A DNA stretch of 64,000 nt, from positions 288,549 to 352,548 of the forward strand of contig CAUYUJ010002080.1 in the NCBI GenBank assembly GCA_963575745.1, read 5' to 3'. The notes under the pieces are model-generated. The model made no database searches. It was given only the letters and a program-made list of their open reading frames with translations, and was not told where the DNA came from. Both the position numbers and the translations under genes were made by a program. Below are positions 52,508 through 63,366 of the stretch, in pieces; the stretch's first letter is position 1, and the number at the start of each line of letters is the position of its first letter. The DNA is from Prorocentrum cordatum (lineage: Eukaryota > Sar > Dinophyceae > Prorocentrales > Prorocentraceae).

Positions 52508-53278
52508 GCTGAGGCAGGCTGAGGCCGAGGCAGGCTGAGGCGGAGGCTGAGGCACGCCGACGCAGGGTGAGGCTGAGGCTGAGGCAGGCTGAGGCTGAGG
52601 CAGGCTGAGGCTGAGGCTGACGCGGGCTGAGGCCGAGGCAGGCTGAGGCTGCGGCTGACGCAGGCTGAGGCTGAGGCTGAGGCTGAGGCCGAGGCAGGCT
52701 GAGGCTGAGGCTGAGGCTGAGGCTGAGGCTGAGGCTGAGGCAGGCTGAGGCTGAGGCTGAGGCAGGCTGAGGCTGAGGCTGATGGCAGGCTGAGGCTGAG
52801 GCAGGCTGAAGGGCTGAGGCAGGCTGAGGCTGAGGCTGAGGCTGAGGCTGAGGGCTGAGGCTGAGGCTGAGGCTGAGGCAGGCTGAGGCTGAGGTGAGGC
52901 TGAGGCTGAGGCTGAGGCAGGGCTGAGGCTGAGGCTGAGGCTGAGGCTGAGGCAGGCTGAGGCTGAGGCCGAGGCAGGCTCAGGCCGAGACAGGCTGAGG
53001 CTAAGACTGAGGCTGAGGCTGAGGCTGAGGCAGGCCGAAGCTGAGACAAGGTGAGGCTCAATGGGGGGGGGGAAGGGGGGGGAGGAGGGGAGGCTGAGGC
53101 AGGCTGAGGCCGAGGCAGGCTGAGGCCGAGGCAGGCTGAGGCTGACGCAGGCTGAGGCCGAGGCAGGCTGAGGCTGAGGCTGAGGCAGGCTGAGGCTGAG
53201 GCCGAGGCAGACTGAGGCTGAGGCTGCGGCAAGACGAGGCAGGCTGAGGCTGAGGCTGAAACTGAGGCAGGCTGAGGC
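52508..53278. repeat. (GAGGCT)n hexanucleotide array
   Basis: GAGGCT/GAGGCA/GAGGCC hexamers, often as GAGGCAGGCTGAGGCT units of 12-18 bp, interrupted by a G-run at 53058-53095. The minus-strand Pro/Gln/Ser/Ala-rich open frame is a repeat artefact. Confidence 0.95.
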
Positions 53279-53560
53279 ATCCGTAGGAATCCATAGGAAT
53301 CCTTAGGAATCCCTCGGAATCCTTAGGAATCCGTAGGCATCCTTAGGAATCCGTAGGCATCCTTAGGAATCCGTAGGCTTAGTTAAGCATCCTCAGGAAT
53401 CCTGAGGAATCCTTAGGATTCCTCAGGAATCCTTAGGAATCCCTAAGAATGCATAGGAATCAGGATTCCTAAGGTTTCCTAAGGATTCCTATGGATTCCT
53501 AAGGGTGCCTAAGGATGCCTTAGGAATCCCTAGGAATCCTTAGGATTCCATTGGATCCTA
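53279..53560. repeat. TAGGAATCC ~11-bp array with an internal inversion
   Basis: TTAGGAATCC/GTAGGAATCC units run to about 53460. The orientation then flips to GGATTCCTAAG until about 53520, then flips back. The array abuts the hexamer array directly. Confidence 0.9.
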
Positions 53561-53652
53561 CGGCCGTTGCCACTGCGACTGTCATTGCGAATGCGACTGC
53601 GACTGCGAGAACAGAATTCTACAACTGGATTCTCACCTGAATCTGAAGGGGA

Positions 53653-54405
53653 ATGCTTCCAGATATGCTTATACCCATCGCTGTTAGGTTGCTTTGCCGG
53701 GATAATTATTGTTTTTTGTGTGCTGATTTCTTTGTTGGGAAGGCTGCCGCCTTAGGTGAGATGCCTGAGGAGCATGTTCAGGTTTTGCACGAGGCTGATG
53801 ATATGGCCTTGCGCGTCTTGAATCGTCTTTTGGTTGTGACCCGACAGGTCATCCTGACCTGCCGGCGCTTGCAGTCTGATCGTGTTGGTCGCCCCCCGCC
53901 CCGGCCTCCTGCTGTCCCATTTCATTGCACGCGCAAGCAGAGACTGATCGCTGCAGGTCACGCCCCTCGGACGCATGGAACCCGATTTGTGTGCACGGTT
54001 TGTCGCCGCACCTTTGATGCTACTCGCGGTCAGGTCTGCAATTTCCGGCCAGGTAGATGTCTGTGGGCGCGCGAGGTGAGACCGCAGGTTGGGCGCGAAG
54101 CAATACTTGCGCATCCTGCGGCTATGAGGGCCCATTCCTCGCACGATTTATCGGTTCTTAGGGGCGTTCTGTACTGCCGAGCGTGCCGGCGATATTGTGT
54201 CTCCACCGCTCAGCTCCTGAGCGAAGAGTGTCATGTTGCGCGAAGGCCCGCGCTGAAGGCAGGTCGTCTGTTGGCCCCACAAAAGCTGGTGTTAGCGTAT
54301 TGTCTCGCCTCGCGCGAGGGTTGTCCCCAAAGAGTGGCATGTGTTTTCCCTCGCTGTAATTGCATGCTGTGCTGCCGACTCCTGGCCAGGTCAGGGGTGC
54401 GTTAG
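53653..54405 (+). pseudogene. LINE B C-terminal part after satellite interruption
   Basis: The 250-codon frame starts within RNase H-like sequence: CADFFVGKAAALGEMPEEHV resembles the final ADxxAK block of the 32.4-kb copy. It continues with ADDMALRVLNRLLVVTRQVI, then the Cys-rich tail GTRFVCTVCRRTFDATRG and LRGVLYCRACRRYCVS, ending TAG region at 54403-54405. Two C-x2-C pairs match the tail of the 31-33 kb fragment. It is probably the end of the same element, displaced by the repeat arrays; a separate insertion is the alternative. Confidence 0.65.
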
Positions 54406-56180
54406 GCAGGTTTGCTCTGTTCTGCCTCGAGGGCCTCCGAGGAAAAACTCCCTCCTCTTCCCACTCCCCTTCATCGGTGTCGTCGTCCTCATCCACCTCA
54501 TCGCCCTGCCCCCCCCCTCGCCTCCCCCCGCACCATTGTCGCTATCGTCGCCCGCCTCCCCTCCCCTTGCCCTCGCCCTCGGCGCAGTCGCCGCGGTCGT
54601 GGTCGCTACCCCATCCTCCCGACGACGCTCGTTGCCAGCCAGGTCTCCGCAGGTCGCGAGGCAAGCGGCAGGCGGCTGCCCACGGAGGCCAAGACCGTGG
54701 ACGGCGGCGACGAGGGGGGCAGCGACGGCGGCGACGACGGTGGCGGCGAAGGCAGCGACGACGGCGGCGGCGAAGGCGGCGATGATCGCGGCGACGGCGG
54801 CGGCGACCACGACGGCAGCGGCGACAGCCGGGAGGAAGGCGAGGAGGAGGGGGGCGAATTGGGAGGAGGAGGAGGAGGAGGAGGAGGAGGAGGAGCGCGG
54901 AAGGAGGGGGGAGCGGGAGGTAGAGTGGAAGGGGATCTGGAGGAGGCGAATGAGGGGAGGAGATGAGGAGGAGGAGTTTGAGAGGAGGAGGGGGTTCGAG
55001 TTGTCGGAGAGGGTGTCAAACGGGAGTTTGGCAGGCTTTCCAGGTGGCTTGAAGGCGGAGGGGGGGGAGGGGGAGGAAGGGGAGCCGAGAGCAGCAGGAG
55101 GAGGGGGAGAACAAGAAGAATGAGGAGTTTGACTCGACTCGACTCGACTCGATTCACTCTATGGCACCGTGCGATCCACATGCACGCACATGCAGCTAGA
55201 ATGCTGCTGCATAGAAGGTGCCCGCAGCGGAGGCTACCGGCCAGCGTGGCCCCACCGCCGAGGGAGCCCTCAAGGCGCAGGCCCCGGCGCCCCCCGCGGA
55301 GGCGCGTGCAGCCGTCGCAGCTCGCATCAGCGCATGCGATGCCCGTCGGCAGTTGACAGTAGGCATGTCCCGCGCCTTCCTACTTCAAGAGTCGGTTTGC
55401 GCTTGGTGTGTGTGTGTGTGTTTTATCTCAGTGCAGCTCAGTGCTGGCGCTGGTCTCCCACCTCGGTGTTCCCTCCGCCGCAGTCGGCAGCTCTGAGTGG
55501 CCTGGCTTCCTCCCCCTGTCGCGCCGGGGCTCCTCCTCCTCCTCCTCTTCCGTGCATTGCGGCCTTAATTTGCATACAGCGTGTCCCCTGTTGTAACTCC
55601 GCCGGAGCAATCACTCGCTGCCCAGCCGCCGACGTGAAAAGTGTGTGTGTGTGTGTGTTTGTTATTCTCTGGGAGCGCCTGAACCCAATCTACTGTATCC
55701 GCCTTCCTTGCTTCATGCTGTTACCTACTTCTTCCGACCAACGTGCATGGAAGATCAACAACAGCAAGTGCAGCAAGCGAAGAGAACGAAGAACGACAGA
55801 GGAGGCAACAACAAAAAGACGGCGGCAAGCGGAAGGGTGGGGAGGAGATAAAAAGGAGCGAACGAGTGAGATAAGGAGAACAGGCACTTCCCCCGTATCG
55901 TCGGACCCTGGCCCCAAGACACGCATGAGACGGTCCCGTAGGAGGGAGGGAAGAGAGGGAAACCGAAGAGAAGAGGGATGAGGACGAGGAGGAGGAGAAG
56001 AAGGAGGAGTAGGAGGAGGGGGAGGAGAAGGGACAGAGGGAGGGGAAGAGGGAGGGGGGAGCCCGTGAAAGGGGAGGAGTCCTTGTCTGCTTCGCCCTCT
56101 TCGCGCCCTGGGAACGCCGAAGGCCCAAGTCGCTGGTGTTCGCGAGCTCCGGCGGCTCGCTGGTGGCCAGATCCCGGTCG
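54406..56180. other. Spacer with CT/GGC/GGA tracts, no gene
   Basis: CT-rich 54430-54560; GGCGGCGAC-type repeats 54700-54830; GGA 54840-54900; CTCGA repeats 55130-55155; two GTGTGTGT runs at 55405-55420 and 55640-55660; purine-rich 55920-56060. Long open frames on both strands here are low complexity. Confidence 0.5.
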
Positions 56181-57430
56181 CCATCGTGCCGTCGTCATCC
56201 CCCTCCTTGTCTTGCTCGTTCTCCCTAGTGGCCCTAATGGTCCTATCACGTACTCGTCCTATTCTAACCCCCCTCCTCCCACTCAAGTTTCTGCTTCTGC
56301 TGCATCCCTCATCTTCCTCCTCCATCCCTGTGCATCTTGCTTCAACTACATCTTTCCTCATCCTTCTGTTCCGCTCCTCCTCCTCCTCCCCCTCCTGATG
56401 ATATTCCATCCCTCTCCCTTGTACATATCTCCTCTTCGCCGCACCACCGAACGTGTCAATATATCCTGAACCTCTTCCATTCCTCTCTCATATACATGCC
56501 TCCCCTTCGTCGCACCACCGCACGTGTCGACAGGGAGGACCAGGCTTTCGCGCGAAGCTTCCTCACCGTCTGCGATCTTGACGTTGAAAATTGCAAACAG
56601 TTGCATGGATGCAGGGCGGTCGGCTTCCCAAAACGAATTGTTGTTTGAGCGCCTGTCACATTCGTTGGCCAGCCAACACACACACACGGATGGTGGGAGG
56701 TTATATAGGTAAAGCGATACGTTTGAGATTTTTTCATCATGCATTACAATATTGACAGATTTGTGCAAGAGGTGAACGAATGGAGGATGGTTCCTTTTCA
56801 AACCGGAGCGGTCGTTGCGTACTTCCTTACTTTGTGCAATTTGTTTTCCTCAGATGACTTAGGACTTCAAGCAAGGAGAATTTTTCGGACTGCGTGTCCA
56901 AAGGGGTGTTCGGTTTTCGAGGGGTGCGCTTCGCGCAGTGAACAAGAACGCATGTAGGGACTGATGAGGATGGGACGTGGGACGGCAGGATGTTCTTGTA
57001 GCATCGCTGATACATCTTGGGTTCATTCTGGTTATCCTGCTCCCCCTTCTCCTTCCTAGTCTTGCTCCTCGTCCTCCTCCTCCTATCCCTCTCCCTCCTC
57101 CTGCTCCTCATCCTTCCTCCTTGCGTCTCCTTTCCTCTCCTCCCGCGGATACTCCAGCTCATGCTGCATCCCTCATCCTCTCTCTCTGCTCATCCTGCCT
57201 CAACTATCCTTATCATTTTCCGTCTGCTCATCCTCCTGCGTTTCTTCCTCCACCACTATCATTGCTACATGCTTCCTCCTCTTCGCACCACCCGAGGTGT
57301 CGGTGTGGCGGGCCAGGCAATCGCTTGAGGCTCTCTCACCGTTCATGATAGTGAAGCGTGATTTTCTCAAACATCTAGGCAGAGTGAAGACGGGTCGCTT
57401 CCCAAACGTAGTTCTCGCCATACGTGTAAG
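56181..57430. repeat. Diverged duplication: 56.4-56.65 kb and 57.27-57.43 kb
   Basis: TCCTC-TTCGC-GCACCACC, GTGTCG, a CTCACCGTC/CTCACCGTTC word and GCTTCCCAAA-CG appear in the same order in both blocks, about 770 bp apart, each preceded by CT-rich sequence. No protein family recognised. Confidence 0.45.
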
Positions 57431-57554
57431 ATCTGGTATTCATTATTCGTTTGGATGGATGGCGTGCTTGTTTTTAGACTGGGGTTCTCGCGTGCGACCT
57501 CTTCTCATAATTGCGAAGGCCTTACTGCCAGCGCCGCCGACCCTGAAGGGATAC

Positions 57555-57596
57555 GACGACGACGATGACGATGACGACGTTGACGACGACGACGAG

Positions 57597-57668
<72 letters not shown>

Positions 57669-57680
57669 GGCCGCGGCGGT
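57555..57680. repeat. GAC then GGC microsatellite
   Basis: GACGAC runs pass into GGCGGCGGT and GCCGCGGCCGCGG. Poly-Asp/Gly frames are artefacts. 57681-58305 contains no recognised gene. Confidence 0.9.
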
Positions 57681-58305
57681 GGCGGCAACGACGATGACGC
57701 TGACGTGGGCCAGAGTCCTCATAGGTTGGCGGTGGTGGTGGTCTTGTTTCTGTAGTTGTTTGTGGTTGTGCTGGTGGTAGTGGTTGTGTAGCGTTCGTGT
57801 CTTCCGCCACCGTGTCTTGGCGTTGGGTCACAGTTCTAATAAACGTCCCTTGGGGTCTCATCAAAGGGTCTCGGGGGCGTCTGAGGAGCATGTGTGAGGG
57901 CTCCTGGGCGTCTCTTGGGCGTTTCCTGGAACTTCCGAAGGGCCCCCGGTGGCTTTTGGGGAGAGGGAGGGTTCGATATGGCGATTTGTATTTACTGCTG
58001 CGGCCTCTGGGCTCTGTCTGGTCATCGCCGCTGTTTCCCCGCCGTTAGTGCTGCCGGCCGCCGCCACCGCAGGCGCCAGCACCAGCGCCCAGGAGGGGGG
58101 TGGGTTCGAACCTCCCCCCCAGAGAGCCGGAAGAGAACATATTGGGGAAGTTAGAGTATCCTACTTCTTTCCCGGCCCGGGTGTGTGTTGGGGTGGAGGT
58201 TGGGGGGCATAACGGCACCTCGCATTTTGTTTTAGTTTTTCATGTTTGTCTTTCTCTCTCTCTCTGTCTCTTTCCCTCTCTCTCTCTCTCCTTCCTCCCC
58301 TCTGT

Positions 58306-59080
58306 GGGGGACGCTCATATTGATTCCCTTTTGTACGAGGGGGTACAAGTTGATTCCCTTGGTGGAGATTGCAAATGGATTTTTTTTGTGGAGGGCTACA
58401 AGCTGATTCCGTTCGTGGCGGAATTGCAAATCGATTCCTTTTGTGGGGTTTACAACTGTATTCCTTTTGTGCGAGGTGGTACAGTTTGATTCCTTTGGTG
58501 ACGGAGGAGGCGAGGGTCTGGCTGGCTTAGGGGGGAAAGGCGCCAGCAAAAAACTGTGTTCTCCTTTTTTTCACACACGCACACACAAAACAACAACAAA
58601 GGCAATCCCTGTGTCACCCCCGAGAAAAGGGAATCACTTTGAACCAGTGGATTCAGGGAGGCCGTCTTGCATTTTTGTTGCTTGGACTTTTCCCCCAGGG
58701 CCAGACTCTCCCTTCCCCCGCCGCAACAGGAATCAATGTGTATCTCTTCGCACACAGGGAATCTATGCGGAAACCACCACGAAAAGAATCGATTCGCAAT
58801 TCCGCCACAAAGGGAGTCAATGTGTAGCCCCCCACAGGAAATCCACTTGCAATCCCCACAAAAGGATTCGATTGTACCCCTTTCACACAAAAGGGAATTG
58901 ATTCGTACCCCATCCCCCCACACCCCGCACAAAAAGAATCGATCTGCAATCCCGCCACAAAAAGTAATATGTGTGTAGCCCCCACAAAGTGGAATCACTG
59001 TGCATCCCCGCAACGGAAAACAAATTACATTCCCTCGAACAGCGGAATATATGTGTGACCCCACACACAAACGGACCCCA
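58306..59080. repeat. Inverted pair of ~29-bp minisatellite arrays
   Basis: Left array (58318-58500): about seven units TTGATTCCTTTTGTGGGGGT with alternating TACAAG and TGCAAAT endings. Right array (about 58605-59070): about twelve units in the opposite orientation (CACAAAAGGAATC, CGATTCGCAATTCC, TGTGTAGCCCC). Roughly 100-220 bp lie between them. RNA of either strand could fold into an extended imperfect hairpin. Confidence 0.85.
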
Positions 59081-60530
59081 GAGAGGGAGACCCTCAATCA
59101 TCTCAAGATCTTTCCCTGTCCTTCAGGAAGGAGGAGGAGCAGGAAGAGGAGGCGGAGGAGGAAGAGAAGGAGGAGTTTCCCCTCCCACCCCCCCAGGAAG
59201 GAGGATGCGCGGCGACGCTCGGCCAGGAAGGGCGCGTCGACGCCCCGATGCCGATCAGGGGCGTCGACCCGGTCGAGGCGAAGGCCGACCAACCCGCCGG
59301 CGGTCATTAGCCCGACCCCTTCGTCTCCATTCCAACAGCAGCCGCTCACGCCCTGCCCGCCCAGCGCCGCGTCGAAGCGCGCACCGCGGCCCTGCGGCGG
59401 GCCAGCGGACCAACAAGACGCTGGTCGCGCGACGCGTTATGCAGTTCAACTCTGCGATTCTCGCCGCGCGGGTGATCAGCGCGCGCCGCCTGCCCCGCCG
59501 TGGAATGCTTCGGCCGGATCTGCGCGCGCAGCGACGGGCCTTCCGAGAGGGGGCGAGGCGGGGCGCGGCGCGGGGGGCGCCGTCCACGCGCGCCATGGCA
59601 AGTGCTGCAGCACGGACAAGGAGGTCTGCCATTCGCTCGATGCCGCGAGCAGTTCGCACATGCATGTGCGTAGGTCTTTGTTCGGCGTCGAGTTGCTCGA
59701 AGCTCGCGGCGCAGCTGGCGGGTCGCAGGCCTGCCCCCTCGCGCTCCGCGAGATGATCCGGGGCCCGGTCTCGGCCGAGGGGTCAGGGAGCTGAGAGGGG
59801 AGTGGGTGTGCGCCGTGCTCTGAGAGAAGAGGGGGTGCGCGCCGCGCTGGCGACCCTGGTCGTGGACGCGGCGCCCGTCTTCGCGGGCGCCGCCTGCGTC
59901 CACCCTCAGAGCGCAGCGCGGCAGGCCACTTATTGCGGCTCTTCGACCAGCTCCGCGCCGAGCAGATCGCTCGCTCCGGCGCGACACTCGCGACGCGAGG
60001 GCCGACGTCATGAAGGGGGGCAGCGGCCGGGAGTTCATCTTGGACCCGATGCGCGGGAAGCCCAAGCACGACCGCGCCGCTGTCAGATTGGGCGACGAGA
60101 GGCGCGAGGAGAACCGCCCAGCCCCCGCCGCAGCGACCTGCTTCTCGGGCGGTGCCACTTATGCGATTATAATCCAGGTTAGCAACTGGATACGGGCGCC
60201 GTTTACTAACTCATTTGTATTTAGACTTATAACTTGTGTAACTGTTCTGTAACTGAAACGCGCGCGCGCCAGGGGCCACGCGTCCGAGCATGCTTTTCAA
60301 CCATCAAAATCGCAAGCGAAAGCTAACTGAAACATCCATACGCGCGCGCTTTGTCAGTCACGCATCAAATACCGCGCGGAGCGAACGGGGGGCTTATGAG
60401 GAGGGGACATAGGGGCGGGAGGGTGTATCGCAGCATCGTTGAGGCATCCTGGGCCCCCTCTTGTTCTGCCCCCCCTCTGCTCCTTATCCTTCATGGGTAG
60501 GCTCGCCGCCCCCCCCGTCCTCCGCCCCCC
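59081..60530. other. GC-rich spacer, possible transposase-like fragment
   Basis: 59180-59990 is GC-rich with Ala/Arg-rich open frames on both strands. At 60010-60060 a frame reads GGSGREFILDPMRGKPKHDR, which resembles the LKSGGEFMLDHMRPQ part of the downstream transposase both in protein and DNA. 60180-60440 is less GC-rich and no gene is seen; terminal inverted repeats for the transposon were not found. Confidence 0.35.
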
Positions 60531-60532
60531 CT

Positions 60533-60555
60533 CGTCATTGCCGTTTTGGCTCGAA
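60533..60555 (+). other. Spliced-leader-like sequence before transposase start
   Basis: CGTCATTGCCGTTTTGGCTC then GAA shares GCC-TTTTGGCTC-A with the 3' two thirds of the spliced leader (two substitutions, plus an insertion after CGT). It ends 20 bp before the first in-frame ATG candidates at 60570 and 60576. A degenerate relic is plausible but chance similarity cannot be excluded. Confidence 0.4.
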
Positions 60556-60575
60556 ACGTTCGGCAATGTATGCCC

Positions 60576-62947
60576 ATGGATCCTCCGAGCAAGAGGCGGA
60601 GACTTGATCTCGATCTCCGCACTTCATATAGAGGCGCCGCCCAGATTCTCGCTCAGCTGGGCGACGCCGCGACGCCCGAGAACGCGCGCCACGCACTGAG
60701 AGAGGAGTTGCGGCGCACTTTGGACGCGAACACGCCCGTGGGCCCCCTCTTTGGCAAAGTCACATTGCAGTTGAAGTCGGGCGGTGAGTTTATGTTGGAC
60801 CACATGCGGCCGCAGGCGTTGCTGTGCACGCTGCGTTCCCGTTCGAGGTTCTTTGCAGCATTTTGGAGGCAGCGTTTGCTAGTCAACGCGGGTTCGGGGT
60901 TTCTTCTCTACACCGACGAGACGTCTCGCGGCAATCAGCTCCGCCCAGACGCAAGGAGAAAATGTCAGGCCTTGTATTTCTCGCACTCGGCGCTCCCGAC
61001 GTGGTATCGGGCGCGCCAAGATGGATGGTTCGCGCGGGCGTGCGTGCCAGCTGAAGTACAGAACGAAAAAGGTGGAGGCCTTGCGCAGCTGTTCAAGACG
61101 ATGTGTTCGGATTTCTTCTGCGGCAGTCACAATTTCATAGATGGCATAATGCTCCCGAGCGGGCCCGAGTGGTTCGAACTGAAATGTGGCATTTTCGCAG
61201 TCATCCAGGACGAAAAGGCGCATAAGGAGTGCGCCCCCCTCAAGGGGGCGGGCGGGATTCGCCCGTGCATACGCTGCAAAAACATAGTTCGGAGAGTGAA
61301 TCTACCTGCAGGTGAGCCTTATATGCGGGAGTTGGAATCTTCTGGCCCTGGCGCGTTTGATTTGCACACGTCTGCGACTTTTTGGGAAACCGTTGATGCC
61401 GTATTGCATTGCCGCGACGTCGACGACTTGCTCGTGGAATCCAGGAACAACTTGCAGATAGTCGCTGGGCTGACGCACAACGAACACGGGATCATGTGGG
61501 ACAGAGCTTTTAGACAGATCTACGACCCGATCCATCACAACGTGGAAGACTGGATGCACGTATTCCTCTCGAGCGGCGGGGTTGGCCAATACGAGGTCAG
61601 CGGTTTCGTCGAAGCATTCGGGGAGCACGGCGTCGACCCATCCGACTTCGACGCCTTCGCGTCCAAGATATCATGGCCTGCTGCGTCGTCTCGTTTCCCA
61701 CCCAGGTTCTTCCAGACCAGGATGCCAGACGAAGTAGAGAACCATTGCAGGTGCTTCGCGTCGGAGACTGTCATGGCCGCGCAGGTGTTAGCGTTGTTCG
61801 TGCTCGTGGTGGCGGAGCGCAGTGGGCGTCTGCCGAATCATTGTCGCTCAATGCTTCTGCTGTGCCAGGTGCTTGCGTTTTTTTGCGCATGCAAGACGAG
61901 GCCGTGAATCGCGCGGACCTCTTGGGCCATGCCTTGAAGCAACACCACGCGACATTTCTCCAGATATATGGTCGGAGCAAGTGCAAGCCGAAGATGCATT
62001 TTGGATACCACTGCAAGGGCGCCATTTCCCGCCCCCTCTGTAACCTCAGCTGTTTCGCGATGGAGCGGGAACACCGCGAGGGGAAGAGCGTTGCACTCCA
62101 TTGTGGCCGATCCGAGGAGTGGACGAGCCACATGCTCTCCAGGACCACGGCGCAGCGCCTGGCCCGAGCTGGCGAGCCTGAGCCCTTCCAGGCGGAACAC
62201 CTCGTGAGCCCGACGGACGCCCCTGGACTTCAAGTTGCATTGGCCTCAATGTTCCCCGATGTGGGGCCTGCCATATTCCGGGCGTTGGCCTGCCAGACAG
62301 AGCGGGGTTTCTTTAGAGCAGGTGACCTCGTCGCGTGCGATAATGCAGGCACCCGCGTCGTTGGGCGGTGCTGCTATTTTGCTGGCGGGTCTCTGAGTGA
62401 CACGGGCCGACGCGCGTTTGGCGTCTCGGCCCAAGTGCGCGCGGAGATGCCAGGCGGCAGATGGGACGCGCGCCAATCTTGGGCGCGGGCCCCTGTTGCT
62501 GCCATCCTCTGCGCGGCCCCGCGCGTGGACCCGCGGCCAGGCACGCGGCCGTTGCTTCCAGTTTTGCAGCGGTTCTGGACCCACGGTGCGCCGGGGACAA
62601 AACAATTGCCGAAGACTCGCCTCGGGACAAAACAACTGCCGAAGGCTCGCCTCGGTTCCTCCTCCTCCTTATCCTCCGCCTCCTCCTCCTCCCCCCCCTC
62701 TCCAACTCCGCCTCCATCCCTCTCCAACTCCACCTCCATCCCTCTCCTCCTCCCCCCCCTCTCCAACTCCACCTCCACTCCACCTCTCCAATTCCACCTC
62801 CAGCCCGTCGAGCGAGGATCGACGGTCGTGAAAGATTCGCCGTTCGTCGTGATCTATATTAACACATACATGAGGGATATATATATAGAGAGAGAGAGAA
62901 AGAGGGGAGAGATATGTGTATATACATATATATATGTTCACACGTAA
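60576..62947 (+). pseudogene. DDE-type transposase, one frameshift (CACTA/Plavaka/KDZ-like group)
   Basis: Transposases of this type cut and paste element DNA in the nucleus. A basic NLS-like N-terminus (PPSKRRR) precedes LKSGGEFMLDHMRPQ, FLLYTDETSRGNQLRPDARR (first acidic block), FAVIQDEKAHKECAPLKGAG then IRPCIRCKN (Asp plus a C-x2-C), and DPIHHNVEDWMH. The first frame stops at 61905-61907. The next frame carries the partner motifs: LLGHALKQHHATFLQIYGRS, CKPKMHFGYHCKG (61982-62020) and CFAMEREHREGKSVALHCG (about 62052-62108). The step fits one base missing at the T7 run 61878-61884, by mutation or sequencing error. The true C-terminus is unclear because the second frame runs into CT repeats until 62947. 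Start choice: ATG 60576 or 60570; no upstream ATG in frame. The superfamily placement is by motif pattern. Confidence 0.6.
62594..62820. repeat. 30-bp direct repeat and CTCCAACTCC array
   Basis: GGGACAAAACAA-TGCCGAAG with CTCGCCTCG occurs twice, at 62595 and 62624. CCT-rich sequence follows, with four copies of CTCTCCAACTCCACCTCC-type units at 62698-62805. It overlaps the 3' part of the transposase frame. Confidence 0.85.
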
Positions 62948-63360
62948 AGACAAGGAGATATATAGATAGATATAGAAAGATATACATATATATGGAGAGA
63001 GAGAGAGAGATGTAGAGCTAGAACGCGAGAGAGCGAGAGGGCGAGAGAGGGGCCCTCCCCCCAGAGGTGTCCGAGAGGGGCCCAAGAGTGCTCGAATAGG
63101 GCCCAATACATACGGCTCATATGGCCCATTGGGATCTTCGGGCTCATAGGGCCAATGCGGGGCAATTGCCGCATGCACGTGGTGAAGTGTTGCTTCCGCT
63201 TGGGCCTCCTTGGGCTCATAGGGCCCATGTGGCCATTGGGGCCAATGGGGCTCCTTGGGGGCTCATGGGGCCCATGGGGCTCATGGAGCTCACGAGGCCC
63301 ACCCAGCTAGCCCTCCGCCTCCCCCGAGTCTATTCTTCAGCCTTTTTGGCCCCAGGCCCC
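62870..63360. repeat. TA/GA microsatellites and GGGGCC-CAT repeats
   Basis: TATATA, GAGAGA and TATACATA runs at 62875-63030, then short units GGGCCCAT, GGGGCTCAT and CCAATGGGG at 63055-63300. No gene until 63367. Confidence 0.8.
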
Positions 63361-63366
63361 AGGGCG

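Larger units (their letters stand above)
46453..54405 (+). mobile_element. LINE retrotransposon, family B, long but decayed copy
   Basis: Starting at the spliced-leader relic: 5' leader (46475-46641), ORF1 (to 47977), then ORF2 with endonuclease, RT, zinc motif and RNase H to about 52.0 kb. Three different tandem arrays (52.13-53.56 kb) follow, then the Cys-rich C-terminal part to a stop at 54403-54405. Domain order equals that of the 31.44-33.02 kb fragment where they overlap. Multiple frameshifts and nonsense codons show inactivity. The 3' end and target-site duplication were not determined. Confidence 0.8.

Noticed and set aside
52456-53280. 274-codon minus-strand Pro/Gln/Ser-rich frame
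   Set aside because: It is the translation of the GAGGCT hexamer array.
58085-58125. GGTTCGAACC inside GGGTGG…CCTCCCC, resembling a tRNA T-arm
   Set aside because: No acceptor stem, D-arm or anticodon arm can be built from the flanking sequence.
58100-59097. Open frames with repeated IDSFCGG and IPF words on both strands
   Set aside because: They are translations of the inverted minisatellite units, not a cysteine-repeat protein.
61878-61907. Programmed -1 frameshift in the transposase
   Set aside because: The zero-frame codons around T7 do not give a canonical slippery heptamer and no downstream stem was evident. A one-base indel in a homopolymer is simpler.
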